Shown here piece by piece: positions 45,246 through 56,800 of a stretch of 64,000 bases of DNA. The stretch's first letter is position 1. Every line of letters starts with the position of its first letter. Source of the stretch: Ulva prolifera (Eukaryota > Chlorophyta > Ulvophyceae > Ulvales > Ulvaceae); assembly GCA_023078555.1 (NCBI GenBank), contig CM041200.1, forward strand, positions 9,695,356 through 9,759,355. Direction: 5' to 3'. Under the pieces are notes generated by a model. That model saw only the letters and a list, made by a program, of their open reading frames with translations. It was not told where the DNA came from and ran no database searches. Made by a program: the position numbers and the translations under genes.

Positions 45246-46896
45246 GTCATAGAGACGAGCGCAGAGGTCCTCGTCACCACGTCATGCCGTGACGCTGGCA
45301 AAGTGCCAAAGCTGCTCCAAGCAATGAGCCACCTCGATCACCTCATCGGTTCAGCACACCGAACGCCGCGGCCCGCCGCGGCATGATTGAGCACGTCCTG
45401 CGGATGCTCGTCCTCGCGCACGGCGACGCGACGCTCGAGGGCATCGCGCGCCGAAAGGAGGACTTCGACTCGAGTGACCTCGCGGATGTGATTGAGTGCG
45501 GTGCAGCAGGAGCGGCTGGATGCGCCGGAGCTGGCGAGCGTGCACTGCGGCGCGGCAGTGGAGGCCGTGCACTGGGACGCCGCACTTGCGCACTTCCAGT
45601 CATCGGCAGCGCGGGAGGCGGCGAGTGCGAAGTGCGCGCGCGTGGTGGTCATGCATGTGTTTGGTGATGACGCCGCAATGCGCACTGGGCATCGTTCCGT
45701 ACGCATGATAGCATTGCAGGTGCCAATTCACCTAGATGTAGCCTTGCAGTGACGTAGGCTCCTCGCGCAACATGCAAACATGTGCCGCAAGGCCGACATA
45801 AGGGTGCGCGGCAATCTCACGCACCTACACCTACACCCACTCACACGCAGCATGCTCATGTGTCGCATCTTCACCCGCTCATGCGAAATCGGTGCCGACG
45901 TGTAGTGCTACTGGGTGGAAGGTCGTCGGCGTCATTGGCGACGCGAAGGAGGTGCTGTACGAGGCCCTTGATCTGCCGCTGTGCTTTGACAGGTCTTCGC
46001 CAAGGCGCCGCTGCGGCTGTGCACCGGCGTGCTGCTGCAAGGCGCACGCCGTGCGCGCCGCCGTCACCGCGACCGACGTCCGCTTCATCGGGATCTAGGG
46101 CCTGGAGCTGTTGAACAAATACATTGGCGCAAGCGAGGAGGCGGTGCGGGGCATGTTTGAGCCGCACAGGGCGCGCCCCCCGGCCGCCGGCACCGCCTCA
46201 TCTCCTGCGGCTTCCCCTCACGCCCTGAGAGCCTCGCTATCCGCACCTCCCTCTTCCTCTCGGTGTGGCTCAGCGCCTTGGCGTGCTGGGTTGGGGTGGA
46301 GAGCCGGCCGGCTGGTGCTGCCACGTACTCTGCTGTGGCAGTGTAGAGCATGGTCAGGCTTCGGAACCATCGCCCTAGAAACCGTTCAGCTGGCCGAGAT
46401 AAGGCAGCGTGTCATGCCTGAATGCATCGCAGAGCGTTGCTCTGTGGCCTTCAATCCTACGAAGCCAGGTGGGGGTGTACAAAGGGTGCATGTTCAGCAT
46501 CGGCGGCTCCCGTGCAACTCATGCAGCCGCCGCAATCGCCGCAAGCCACACAGTCTCACCTGCACATAGTTTCGCATGCACAGCATAGCCGCGTGCATCT
46601 CATGGGACACTCTCCGCCGATACGGCTGTAGCTGACCCCGGTGATGAGGTGGCTGCAGGCGCAGCACGGCGACGGCATCATACTGGAGGAGCTCGCGGAC
46701 GAGACGGAGGGCGTTAGCGGCGCCGACCTGCGCCATTGTCTCTGAGGCCCAGCTGTCCGCCGTCATGGCCCACCTCCAGCTTCTCATGGCAGCTGAGGCC
46801 GCCGGCGGCGCCTACGACCAGCATCCCGAGCCTGACATGCCCCTCGTATCTGCTGCGGTATGCCCGAGTACTGATGCTGTGGCTGAAACGAGCTGA
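45246..46896 (+). pseudogene. PEX1: PEX1-like peroxisomal AAA ATPase pseudogene
   Basis: PEX1 with PEX6 extracts the receptor PEX5 from the peroxisome membrane. Here the end of the D1 AAA domain appears first (VIETSAEVLVTTSCRDAGKV, then RRGMIEHVLRMLVLAHGDAT, LEGIARRKEDFDSSDLADVI), next the D1 lid (AAVEAVHWDAALAHFQSSA), then D2 (VVGVIGDAKEVLYEALDLPL; ELLNKYIGASEEAVRGMFE, a PEX1-type second region of homology). Further on come EELADETEGVSGADLR and EAQLSAVMAHLQLLMAAEAA. It is dead: the D2 P-loop glycines are deleted near 46036-46042, TAG at 46096-46098 replaces the Lys codon before the GxELLNKY motif, and frameshifts occur near 45350, 45495, 45975 and 46740. Walker B is not found. Assignment to PEX1 and not CDC48 rests on the YIGASEEAVR wording. 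Confidence 0.75.
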
Positions 46897-47994
46897 ATGA
46901 AGTCTACGAGCAAAGGCAAAAAATTTGTGTGTCCTGTCGATGTCAACATCCATCGCCCAACGTCCCTACAATCAACAGGATTGCGGTCAGCCAGCGGCGG
47001 GTCTGCAAAGCTGTGAAATGGATGTACCATCTGGATTGTCACGGCCCACAAGGTCATGCGCAATGTGCGCACCGCGTGTCAACGCCCGGGGGTAAGTACC
47101 GCACACGTTGGAACAGGGAGTGCCGCTGACATCCCGCATGCTATCAGGCGCATCACGAGGCACATGCATTCGTCCCAGCCATGCATGCAACAGGCTCAGT
47201 CCGGCTCGGCGGTGTTGTAGACATGTTTGTCGGAATCGTAGGCGGGCAGGGCCTCTGGGCTCCCGTGGACATGCGCTCCCTCTCGGGGGCGTCAGCTCTT
47301 GTGATGATTGACTGATGATTGACGGATGGGGGCGTCAGTTCCAAGGGAGGATGGCAGTTAGCGGCCACAGCGTGACGCACGCACGAAGCACCCCGCAAAT
47401 CACAACAAACAGCTGGAGGTGCAGGGCTCCGACGGGGCGGGCCACGACGCGTCCACGATGTCGCAGTCGTGCAAACCTGTAGCCACTCTGCCGCAACTCC
47501 GGGGGGGTGATGGCGACAGCAGCACCTCCGCACCCATGCTCCACATGCCGGGGGCTTTCCCAACGCCCAGCACATCAGAGCTCATGGGTGCGGCGGCCGT
47601 GAGCCTCTCGGCCGCGACCGGTGACCCTTCGTCTTCCACGCGCGCAGCGTGCAGGTCACGTACGGTGCGCTGTTCTCTGCCGCCGGTACGACGCCAGGCA
47701 GCTCGGCCTAGCGGGTCACCGACGCGGCGGCAGCGGCGGCGGCAGATGCGCGAGTGGAGGAGCGCCGGCAGTGGCTGCATTGCCAGCTTGGCCCGGCAGA
47801 GCGCCGCTGCGGCGGTGCGGCCCCGCGTTATCAAGTAGGGTTTGTAAATTATAAAACAGCCTCAGCTTTGTAGACACGTGACACCTGCATTGGACCGCCC
47901 GGCATGCCCCACTCTGGACACGATGTCTGTAGTATTTGGCGCTGCCTTTGTCCGCAATGGCGGTGTCCTGAACGGCCGAGCGTGCTGCATGCAG
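46897..47994. other. Gap between two relics; one coding-like stretch
   Basis: 47419-47838 is open on the plus strand and reads TMSQSCKPVATLPQLRGGDG, then GAFPTPSTSELMGAAAVSLS, ending Arg/Ala-rich. It may be a linker exon of the kinase relic or a separate dead exon. The rest holds nothing recognised. Confidence 0.35.
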
Positions 47995-48939
47995 AGAACA
48001 CGGTGGTGCAGTTTGCACGAAGCACGGCCGACGCCGAGGAGTTGGCGCTGAAGTTCTCCATCTCGCTCGAGAAGGTCGAGGCGCAGCGCACGGTGTTCGC
48101 ACACTGGCTCCTCGGCGCGATGATGCCGCGCCTCGAGGGTATGTACAACTGTGCCTCGAGGGCGTGTACAGCCGCGACGCCGCGCTGCAGGACCCCTGTG
48201 GCCACGCACTGCCGCCATGCGTCATCATGGAGTCGGGGGAGAGCCTTCAGGAGTAGTTAAAGTGGCGCAAGCCTGATCTGCGTACGGCCCTGCCGGTGCG
48301 GCCCCACCTCTTCTGCCCCTCAGCCTCTGTCTGAGACTGCTACGGCAGCAACATTGTATTTTATGTTCCCTAAGACTGCTGGCAGCCAAATGCATGAAAA
48401 ACAAACGGCCTGTGGCCGGGAGCCGCCGGAGGACACCTCGAGCTCTGTTCGCATGCAAGCATGCCGCCGCAGTGTTTGTTCCCAACGATGTGTCATCTAC
48501 CACACACAGCCGCACAAGTATCGAGCTTGAGCCGTCAGTTGGCCGAGCCTGCGTTGCTTGTGCGCGAAGATGCAGTGCGGGAGGGGGGTGGGGCGCGGCA
48601 CCGACCCGTGGCGGGTGCAGGTCGTGGCGCACAGCGCGAAGCGGGTGGCCGGCATGCACCGCGGGGGCACTACGTGCACCGCGACCTCAAGCCGAGCAAC
48701 ATCATGTGGCTGCCCGGCTACAGCCAGTGATCGCTGATCGACTGTGGCGCAGCTGCGGAGATCGGGCGGCCTGCACCGCTGAAAGTGACGCTGCCGCACG
48801 TGGCGCCGGAGGTCAACGCAGCGTCGGTCGCTGGCCGCGAGAGCCTGGCGGCGACGCATGCGCTCGATGCGTGTGCGCTCGGCGTCGGCGTGTTTGAGAT
48901 GGTGACGGGCCGGCCGGCGCTCGATATGGATGCCTGCTC
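47995..48939 (+). pseudogene. Protein kinase domain pseudogene
   Basis: Pieces of a Ser/Thr kinase of a type common in algal genomes. The N-lobe follows a gcatgcag acceptor: ADAEELALKFSISLEKVEAQ with the ATP lysine in ALKF, then CGHALPPCVIMESGESLQE at the hinge. The catalytic loop is HYVHRDLKPSNIMWLPGYSQ (near 48668-48727). Next comes an in-frame TGA (48728-48730) where Trp is expected, then SLIDCGAAAEIG, in which DFG has become DCG. An APE-like VAPEVNAAS and LDACALGVGVFEMVTGRPAL follow. A small tandem duplication (cctcgagggtatgtaca / cctcgagggcgtgtaca, 48131-48165) also breaks the N-lobe frame. Clearly non-functional. Confidence 0.8.
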
Positions 48940-50460
48940 TGAGGTCGATGTGCGCCCCCCTGGATTGCATTTAGCCTTGGGGAACAAGGGCATGCATCGC
49001 TGTGCTGCCGGGTCCGACCACATAGGTCCAGCTACTCTTTGGATAGAATCGTTAGGTGAATGTGACGGACATTCATGGACTCATGACGTCAGCATGGTGT
49101 GCAGGGGAGGCAAGGGCCACCACGCCACCGTCCAAGCGGAGGCCCCTGACACCCTTGGCAACCCGAACGTCTCCTTCGACATCAGCGGCAACCTCTCCAC
49201 TGCAGCCCTGCAGTCAGGAGCCACATGGACATCCTTCTGTATCCGGCCGCTGCAACACACCCGCACACGTGCATGCATGTGCCTGGAAACGTGCCGGAGA
49301 GGGGCTGAAAGGCATGGTGCTGGCAGCACACTCGGTCGTGCGCAGCATACCTGACGTTAAGGCGTTTGCAGAGACGGGCCCGAAGTTCGAGCCAAGTGCT
49401 CCCTGCTGCAGTGTTGCGCTGCTCTCAACTGTATGTACCTATTGTAGTGCGAATTTCTCTGCGCCACCGAGTGTGCTGATCATGTGCCTCCGTCTTGCAG
49501 CCACGCCCACAAAGGCCGCTGATGTGCTTGTCCCTTCACCACACTGAGGAAGAGGGGCATTAGAGCCCCCGCTGTCCCTGCAGATTGTACCAGCATTCAC
49601 AAACTTGGCACGCATGCAGTGCTTCGAGACTCTGTGAGCCTCTTCACTCAGCCCCTCATCCGCACAGAGCGTGACGGGGTGGTCCCTCGTGGAGCGTTCA
49701 CCAACGGCATGGACCTGCAGATGAAGCCAAGCACGCTCGCGATGCTCCGACATCTCAAACTCGCCGTCGCAGTTGAGTGCGCTGGTCCGGGCAACTGGTG
49801 CGACTCTCCGCTATGCTGCAGGCCGCCGGGTCATATCTTTGCAAAACACTGGATCCCTTGGCTCCCTTGGCGCCCTGCTGCCACACACGTCGCACATTCC
49901 GTTTGTATTATGCATGCATATATGAAGTCATACCAAAGCCATTGTGACTCTGACGACCCTCAAATTCGGCACCGTACAAGCCCTCCAACTGATTGCTGCC
50001 GCGGTCTCCATGGCTTCTGCGACCGTTCTACGGTGTGCAGGCGCCGACTGACGTGCGCACGGATGTACTGTCACGGGAGCTATGCAAGGTGGTGCCGGAG
50101 GACATGCTGTGCTCGCGGTGGCGCGTCGGCTGCGCGCCTCATCGTCCGTGCCGCTGACCACTTTGGCAGCCCCAAGCAGGGCGTCTCGAATTCTGCTGGC
50201 GAGTGTGAGGGCGCCGTGCGGGACGGCACGTGCAGCAACCCCCTCAGTGGCCCCCGTCCCCCTCATGCTGCTTCCCGCCGACCTTCGCCCCTGCATGTCG
50301 AGCTTCCAGATCCGCGGCTGGGATGGCATCTGCGGCTGCCCGAGTGTGAAGGCCAAGCGTGTCGGCCGGTGTCGAGATGCAGCTCGCGCTCGCGATCTTT
50401 CACACTCAAGGCAACCCCATTCACGTGCATGTCCACGTTTACGTAGCCATGCCAGCTGCT
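48940..50460 (+). pseudogene. Further degraded coding fragments
   Basis: Short coding-like islands on the plus strand include GNPNVSFDISGNLSTAALQS (49160-49220), DGVVPRGAFTNGMDLQMKPS (49670-49735) and, after a gtgtgcag acceptor at 50040, DVRTDVLSRELCKVVPEDML. Stops and frame changes separate them. They may belong to the kinase relic or to other dead genes. No family recognised. Confidence 0.3.
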
Positions 50461-50725
50461 TCTTGCCACATGGGAACGCTCTGCACGGTGGGAGTGTGTG
50501 GCAGACGCGCATGATGAGCGCCAAGGGCTGCGCCGCAGTGGATATGCTAGAGTGTATGCCGCAATCTGCTCGCCTATTGGCATGGGAGCATACCCGCGAG
50601 CATGCCCAATGAGGGCACATGACACAGAAGCGACCATTTGTTTTTCCCAAGTCAGGAGAAGGACACGGACTGTAACCATCATCTGCGACACGTTTGATAT
50701 GTATGTATGTGCATAGCTGCGGCTT

Positions 50726-50856
50726 GCACGGTTGGTGAGTGTGTGGTTGCATGGATGTGTTGATCTGCGTTGCGTGTCGAAGATTGCGTGGGTGTGTGAT
50801 TTTCCTGTTTGTGGCCTGCGGTGCTGCCCGCCTCGCTGGCTTTGTCCTTGCAACAT
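50726..50856 (-). repeat. Dispersed repeat family, copy 7
   Basis: Core on the plus strand: gcggtgctgcccgcctcgct, then ggctttgtccttgcaacatag. The GT-rich flank resembles that of copies 1, 4 and 5. Confidence 0.6.
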
Positions 50857-52682
50857 AGCTGCATGCCACCACAGCTGAAGCATGTGAAAATATGCGCCTC
50901 GCGTGCTTCCCTGGCGTGACAGGTGCACATACTTCGTGTGGCGACAAAACAAGTGACAAGGCAATCTGTGCACCAATGCAGCACTGCACTGCCTATATAC
51001 GGCGGCGCCAAGGACGGACTTTCCAAACAGTGGCACCAGCTTTGTGGGGTCATGCGGGAGGAGCTGCGGGGATGATGGCGGAGAGAGCCTGGCTGCCATG
51101 AGGGGTCACAGGCGCTGCCGCGGCGTTAGTGAGGTCAGCCGATTGTGCTGCAGGTGGGAATGAACCGCAGGCTCTGGTGCCAAGGGACTGCTGAAACAAG
51201 TAGTTCAGATGCTAGCGCCACAGCGGGCTGTTCCTTTCGGCATTCTGCAGCTCCTCTACAATTTGCTCGTCGTGCCTTCGCCCTCCACACAATCGTTCCC
51301 TACGAGCAAGCCCCAGTAACAGTCCTGGAGAGCCACCAGGCGAAAGGCTATACGTCAGCCCGTGCCACTAGAGCTGCTTGGCGAAGAGCAATCGGTGGTG
51401 AGGGTTTAAATTAAACTTGCAAGATGTATAAATGAATGCCAAGCACCGGAGCCAGGCTGTGGACTATGTTCATGCCGAACCGGCCCAGTGCACACAGAGG
51501 CGTCAAACTGGCGTGTGTACACACACGTTAGGACCTGCACATTCACCAAATACGCATTATTTTTCCACAGACTACATGTTGAGACAAAGTGGCGTTCAAA
51601 TACACATGCGCAGGACAAGCGATCGCTGATGCGAAACGGTGAACGGAACCAAGGCAATCACCCTCGTACAAACGACCATCAGGACAGCATGATTCACAGA
51701 ACCAATGACACGTGTATCCTGGGCCGACATTACGCTGCACTCATCGCACGAGAGGCCGGAACATTGTACGCCTGCCAGATTTGCACACGGGGGACGCCCG
51801 TGAGTGTGGGGAATGGTTTAATCGAGATCTCTATGCGCACATGCTCCACTCGAGCTGTTTCTTCACAGCTTCGGGTACAGGAGACAGAGGCGGGCCTTGA
51901 AGACAAGTGTAGGAGGTGCGAGTCTCTTTGGCGCTTGCATGCTCTTACAATGCCGTCGCGTCTCGCGCATGAACTCTGCAATCTAGTACAGAATTATGCG
52001 TCTTAGATAATTATTCGTAATAGATATGAAACGATCTCCTGCCGCGGTTACGTCTCACCTGGGCAGGCCTGTGCCCCTGCAGTACTACAGTACTGCCGAA
52101 CGAGGCCACTCGCCTGGCCCACGCATTGACCCCAGGTCTAGTTCATACGACAGCTGTAAATTGATAAGAACATGGGGCTGCTGGGCGTCATGTTGCTGTT
52201 GCGAACGAGGCGAATGATCTGAATACAAGCCTATCGGTGTCACGCTTTTAGTGCTCATTGTTCTGTACTCCGAAGCCAGCCTTGTCTCTTCATGACCACG
52301 ACAGCGCACAGGATATGATTCGTCGACTGTTATTGCACTCGTTGAGCGCATCCTGTATGCTGCGACTGCGCTGTGTTGTCCGACCTGATATGTGCGCGTG
52401 TTGAATCGTGTGCAGCCCGGTCAGCATACCTCAAGTTAAACGCATCGTAATGGCGTTGCTACAGTGTGACTGAATACGTTCGAGAGTGGCGTCGGAACAG
52501 ATTACTGTGCTATTGGTGAACAGCCGTTCACCCTTCTGTCGCTCAACAGGCACTGCAGACCGGGGTGGCACACTTCGGACGTCGCATGCCATACGTGTGT
52601 ACAACATCATAAGTATGGACAGCACACCATCAGCAGGACAGTTTGTGCGCATCGCGAAATAGCGTACCACAGATTCACTTCA
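50857..52682. other. Intergenic, no supported gene
   Basis: Only short frames on both strands; a minus-strand frame at 52431-52670 is slightly protein-like. No RNA gene, transposon end or splice-supported exon seen. Confidence 0.5.
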
Positions 52683-52934
52683 GTGCACGTCCGGCTAACG
52701 CGCAGATCGATGAGAGATGCACTCACAGCTTCCGCCGCGAATCGTCAGCTGTTTTCCGTGCTAGCTGATGCAGATAGTTGCAAATGCGATAGCCTTACTT
52801 TGGCGTCTGGGTCACATGCTATCAAGCTTGCCGATGGCAAGGTTAAAGTATTGATAGCTGTGCGATGCCGAGAAGATTATGTCTCTCAAACATGCAGATC
52901 AGCTGATTCTTCAGGCAGGCGCAGATACGAGTGA
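52683..52934 (+). CDS. Small hypothetical ORF
   Basis: The open frame ends in TGA at 52932-52934; the first ATG is at MRDALTASAANRQLFSVLAD. It continues DADSCKCDSLTLASGSHAIK and LADGKVKVLIAVRCREDYV. Even composition suggests possible coding, but neither family nor neighbouring exon is known. Confidence 0.25.
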   Translation: MHVRLTRRSMRDALTASAANRQLFSVLADADSCKCDSLTLASGSHAIKLADGKVKVLIAVRCREDYVSQTCRSADSSGRRRYE

Positions 52935-53276
52935 ATCATGTTCCGCTGTTGACAGAACCCATCGTCGACGTCCGCATACGTGAACTAACGCGACATCGCA
53001 GAGCATTCTGGAAAGATACAGAGTCTGCGTCACGTGAATGTCCATATCTGCACTATTTAGCACCTGTGACGTGGTCAATTCCGCAGCTGCGTTCTGCACG
53101 CGCCCACGCAATCGCCAGTCCGCGTGCATAGCCCCACCACTGCAGCCCGCCAGAGCGCGTGCCATGGTGTCTGTGGTGGCTTGACAGGTTGCGCAGTGGT
53201 GGGGCCGCTGTGTCACCATGCTCTGCGGAGAACGCGCTGCTCTGGTGCGTATGCGTGGGGACGGGCGTCGGTGAAA

Positions 53277-53314
<38 letters not shown>
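53277..53314. repeat. Poly-G run (38 nt)
   Basis: Longest homopolymer in the window, in non-coding DNA 500 bp upstream of the 27-residue-repeat gene. Length in the assembly may be approximate. Confidence 0.9.
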
Positions 53315-53315
<1 letters not shown>

Positions 53316-53821
53316 GGCGACTTCCTTCGACGGCGGCCGGGTTGTCCCAGACCGGCATGTGCACGTTGGACCCGGGAGCGATTACGCGTGCGATGGCAGC
53401 CTTCATGCATGTATGGCTGTGTGCGCACGTCTGGGAGGGGTCGAACGCGGCAGGTAATTGCATCCGGGCGCTGTGTCTGGGCGCCTGTCTGCATGCAGCA
53501 TTGGTTGTGGCGTACATGGGACAATGGCGTAGGTGGCGTAGGTGTGGTGTCTATGTCGCGGTGCAGTGCGCGGCTTCGGCGCTCTGCTTGCCGATGTGCA
53601 CATGACCTTGTTGCGCCGGTGCAGCACGCATGTCCTTCCGGAGGAGCCCAGTACCGATTGTCATGTCCCGGGCGGCCGAGGTGCCAGTCCTCTGCCGCTC
53701 CGCGTGATGCATTGGAGACGCACAGTGTAGGCATGCATGGTGGATCAGCAAACGATGGCCGTGTCATGTCGTGCAGGTACACCCACAATAAAGCAATAAG
53801 AGAATAAGCCGCCACAACAGC

Positions 53822-56800
53822 ATGCCGCCCGATCCACAAGCGGCCGCGGGTGCAGCCACGTGCGCGCCAACCAGCGAGGCAGGAGATCGGCAGGGGCCAG
53901 AGACGGTACCTGCGCCACAGGATGAGCCCGCAGCCATGCCTCAGCAGGCAGACCAAGCCGCTCACGTCATCGAACGGAACGATGATCCTTGGAGACTCAA
54001 ACGTGTGTTTCGTCTGCAATGGTCTCCCATTACCAGGGAGACCATTGCTACCAGTTGACGTGCACCATACATGCCAGCTTTAAGGACAATACAGCTGGCA
54101 ATGCTTGTGTGCAGCTACGGTACACGTGAATGTGTGCAGTGATAGACCATTCTTGTTTTTCTCCTGAGCGGCTTGCATTATGTGTGCAGTCAGAGCTGTC
54201 TTCGCCACCGCCACAACTTCGATGCTGGCACTTGGGTTGTCGTCGTACCAGATTCTCCAATGCTTGACGAACCCTGCCAGCGAGGAGTGCACAGCTCTTG
54301 TCGGCCATGTTCTGATTTTACTGGGAAGCTCCGGGCTGCTTTTGACAACCTCTTCAAGCTCCAACCTGCTCAGAGGCCTCCTCAGACGCAATAGCGCATC
54401 CGCGGATCCAGGCGCGGCAGTAAATGTATCTCAGAGAGAGATACCACAAAGTTCAGATGATGCACAGGTGTGAGCCTCGCTGCTTTGCCCCCCGGTAGCC
54501 ACCTGATGACTGTAGAGAGGTGCCCTGCTCCCAGGTCCACTTCCCTGGTGTACTGCAGCGCTGTGCACTTGGCAGGCTCGCCATCCACAACCCGTGAACA
54601 CGCAGAATCTGATCCAGATGGAGACGTGTTGTGCAGGGCGAGAAGCATGTGCGATGCAATGCTGCAAGCGACACTGCTGGCCAGGAACCGCCTAGGGCAG
54701 TCCCGTCCACCGACACCAAGCCACAATCAAGGTCGGAGGGCAGGGACAACACACTGGATTCTGCAGGGCCAAGCCTGCACGGACAGGAGGGGCGCACAGT
54801 TCCAGCCGGTACGGAGCCCCCACGCGCCGCCATTTCGAACTTGAATCACACGATCTCAACATCGGCAAACAAGTTCTGCCTTACGGCAGTGCTGTCTTTT
54901 GTGTCCATGCCACAGCACCTCTGTTGACATCGCTGCACCCCGGACCGCAGAGGTACTAGATGTCCGCCTGAATCGCCGTGTACCGTCATGCAGGGTCGCA
55001 GAAGCGCAGGCTGGAATCAACAGCAGATCAGGAGAGTTCGGAGCAAAATGCATCCTCGAAAAAGCAGGCTCGCTCCCTAGCGCCTGCGGTGGAAGCGACA
55101 AAGATGCGCCCCTGCACTGTGGCTGCCAGCTCCCAGACCGTTGATCCGGTCTTCGCCCCCACCTTTCCGTCCGCCCCGACACAGCTGCCAGGGATTGTCA
55201 CGCGCTATCGGCGAAGGAACTCTGCGCCCGCCATGCCGTTGCCTGACACAGCCAGGTCGACAGCGCCCGGCGCTGTCCTGATTTGCTCCGCAGATGCTCT
55301 TGGCGAACAGGGTGCTGCAGCAACAGCAGCAGGCAGCCTCCTCGCGACCGGCGCTGTCGCACTTGGCGCCACAGAGTCTGGTGGCGAGCAGAGCGGTTCC
55401 GCGGCAGCAGCAGGCAGCCTTCTCGCGCCCGGCGCTGCCGCACTTGGTGCCACAGAGTCTGGTGGCGAGCAGAGCGGTGCCGCGGCATCAGCAGACAGCC
55501 ACTTTCCGCTCAGTGCTGTCGCACTTGGCGCCACAGAGTCTGGTGGCGAGCAGAGCGGTGCCGCGGCAGCAGCAGGCAGCCTTCTTGCGCCCGTCACTGT
55601 CCCACTTGGCGCCGCAGAGGTTGGCGGCGAGCAGAGCGGTGCTGCGGCAGCAGCAGGCAGCCTTCTTGCGCCCGGCGCTGTCGCACTTGGCGCCACAGAG
55701 TCTGGTGCCGAGCAGAGCGGTGCCGCGGCAGCTGCGGGCAGCCTTCTCGCGCCCGGCGCTGTCGCACTTGGCGCCACAGAGTCTGGTGGCGAGCAGAGCG
55801 GTTCCGCGGCAGCTGCGGGCAGCCGTCTCGCACCCGGCGCTGTCGCACTTGGCGCCACAGAGTCTGGTGCCGAGCAGAGCGGTGCCGCGGTAGCAGCAGG
55901 CAGCCTCCTCGCGACTGGCGCTGTTGTACTTGGCGCCACAGAGTCTGGTGGCGAGCAGAGCGGTGCCGCGGCAGCAGCAGGCAGCCTCCTCGCGACTGGC
56001 GCTGTTGTACTTGGCGCCACAGAGTCTGGTGGCGAGCAGAGCGGTGCCGCGGCATCAGCAGGCAGCCTTCTCGCGCCCGGCGCTGTCGCACTTGGCGCCA
56101 CAGAGTCTGGTGGCGAGCAGAGCGGTGCCGCGGTAGCAGCAGGCAGCCTCCTCGCGACTGGCGCTGTTGTACTTGGCGCCACAGAGTCTGGTGCCGAGCA
56201 GAGCGGTGCCGCGGCAGCAGCAGGCAGCCTTCTTGCGCCCGTCACTGTCCCACTTGGCGCCGCAGAGGTTGGCGGCGAGCAGAGCGGTGCTGCGGCAGCA
56301 GCAGGCAGCCTTCTTGCGCCCGGCGCTGTCGCACTTGGCGCCACAGAGTCTGGTGCCGAGCAGAGCGGTGCCGCGGCAGCTGCGGGCAGCCTTCTCGCGC
56401 CCGGCGCTGTCGCACTTGGCGCCACAGAGTCTGGTGGCGAGCAGAGCGGTTCCGCGGCAGCTGCGGGCAGCCGTCTCGCACCCGGCGCTGTCGCACTTGG
56501 CGCCACAGAGTCTGGTGCCGAGCAGAGCGGTGCCGCGGCAGCAGCAGGCAGCCTTCTCGCGCCCGGTGCTGTCGCACTTGGCGCCACAGAGTCTGGTGCC
56601 GAGCAGAGCGGTGCTGCGGCAGCAGCAGGCAGCCTTCTCGCGCCCGGCGCTGTCGCACTTGGCGCCACAGAGTCTGGTGCCGAGCAGAGCGGTGCCGCGG
56701 CAGCAGCAGGCAGCCTTCTCGCGCCCGGCGCTGCCGCACTTGGTGCCACAGAGTCTGGTGGCGAGCAGAGCGGTGCCGCGGCATCAGCAGGCAGCCTTCT

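Noticed and set aside
53277-53314. Poly-G run as an assembly gap or a Gly-rich gene
   Set aside because: Flanks read through normally and no gene model supports translation. It is listed only as a homopolymer of uncertain length.
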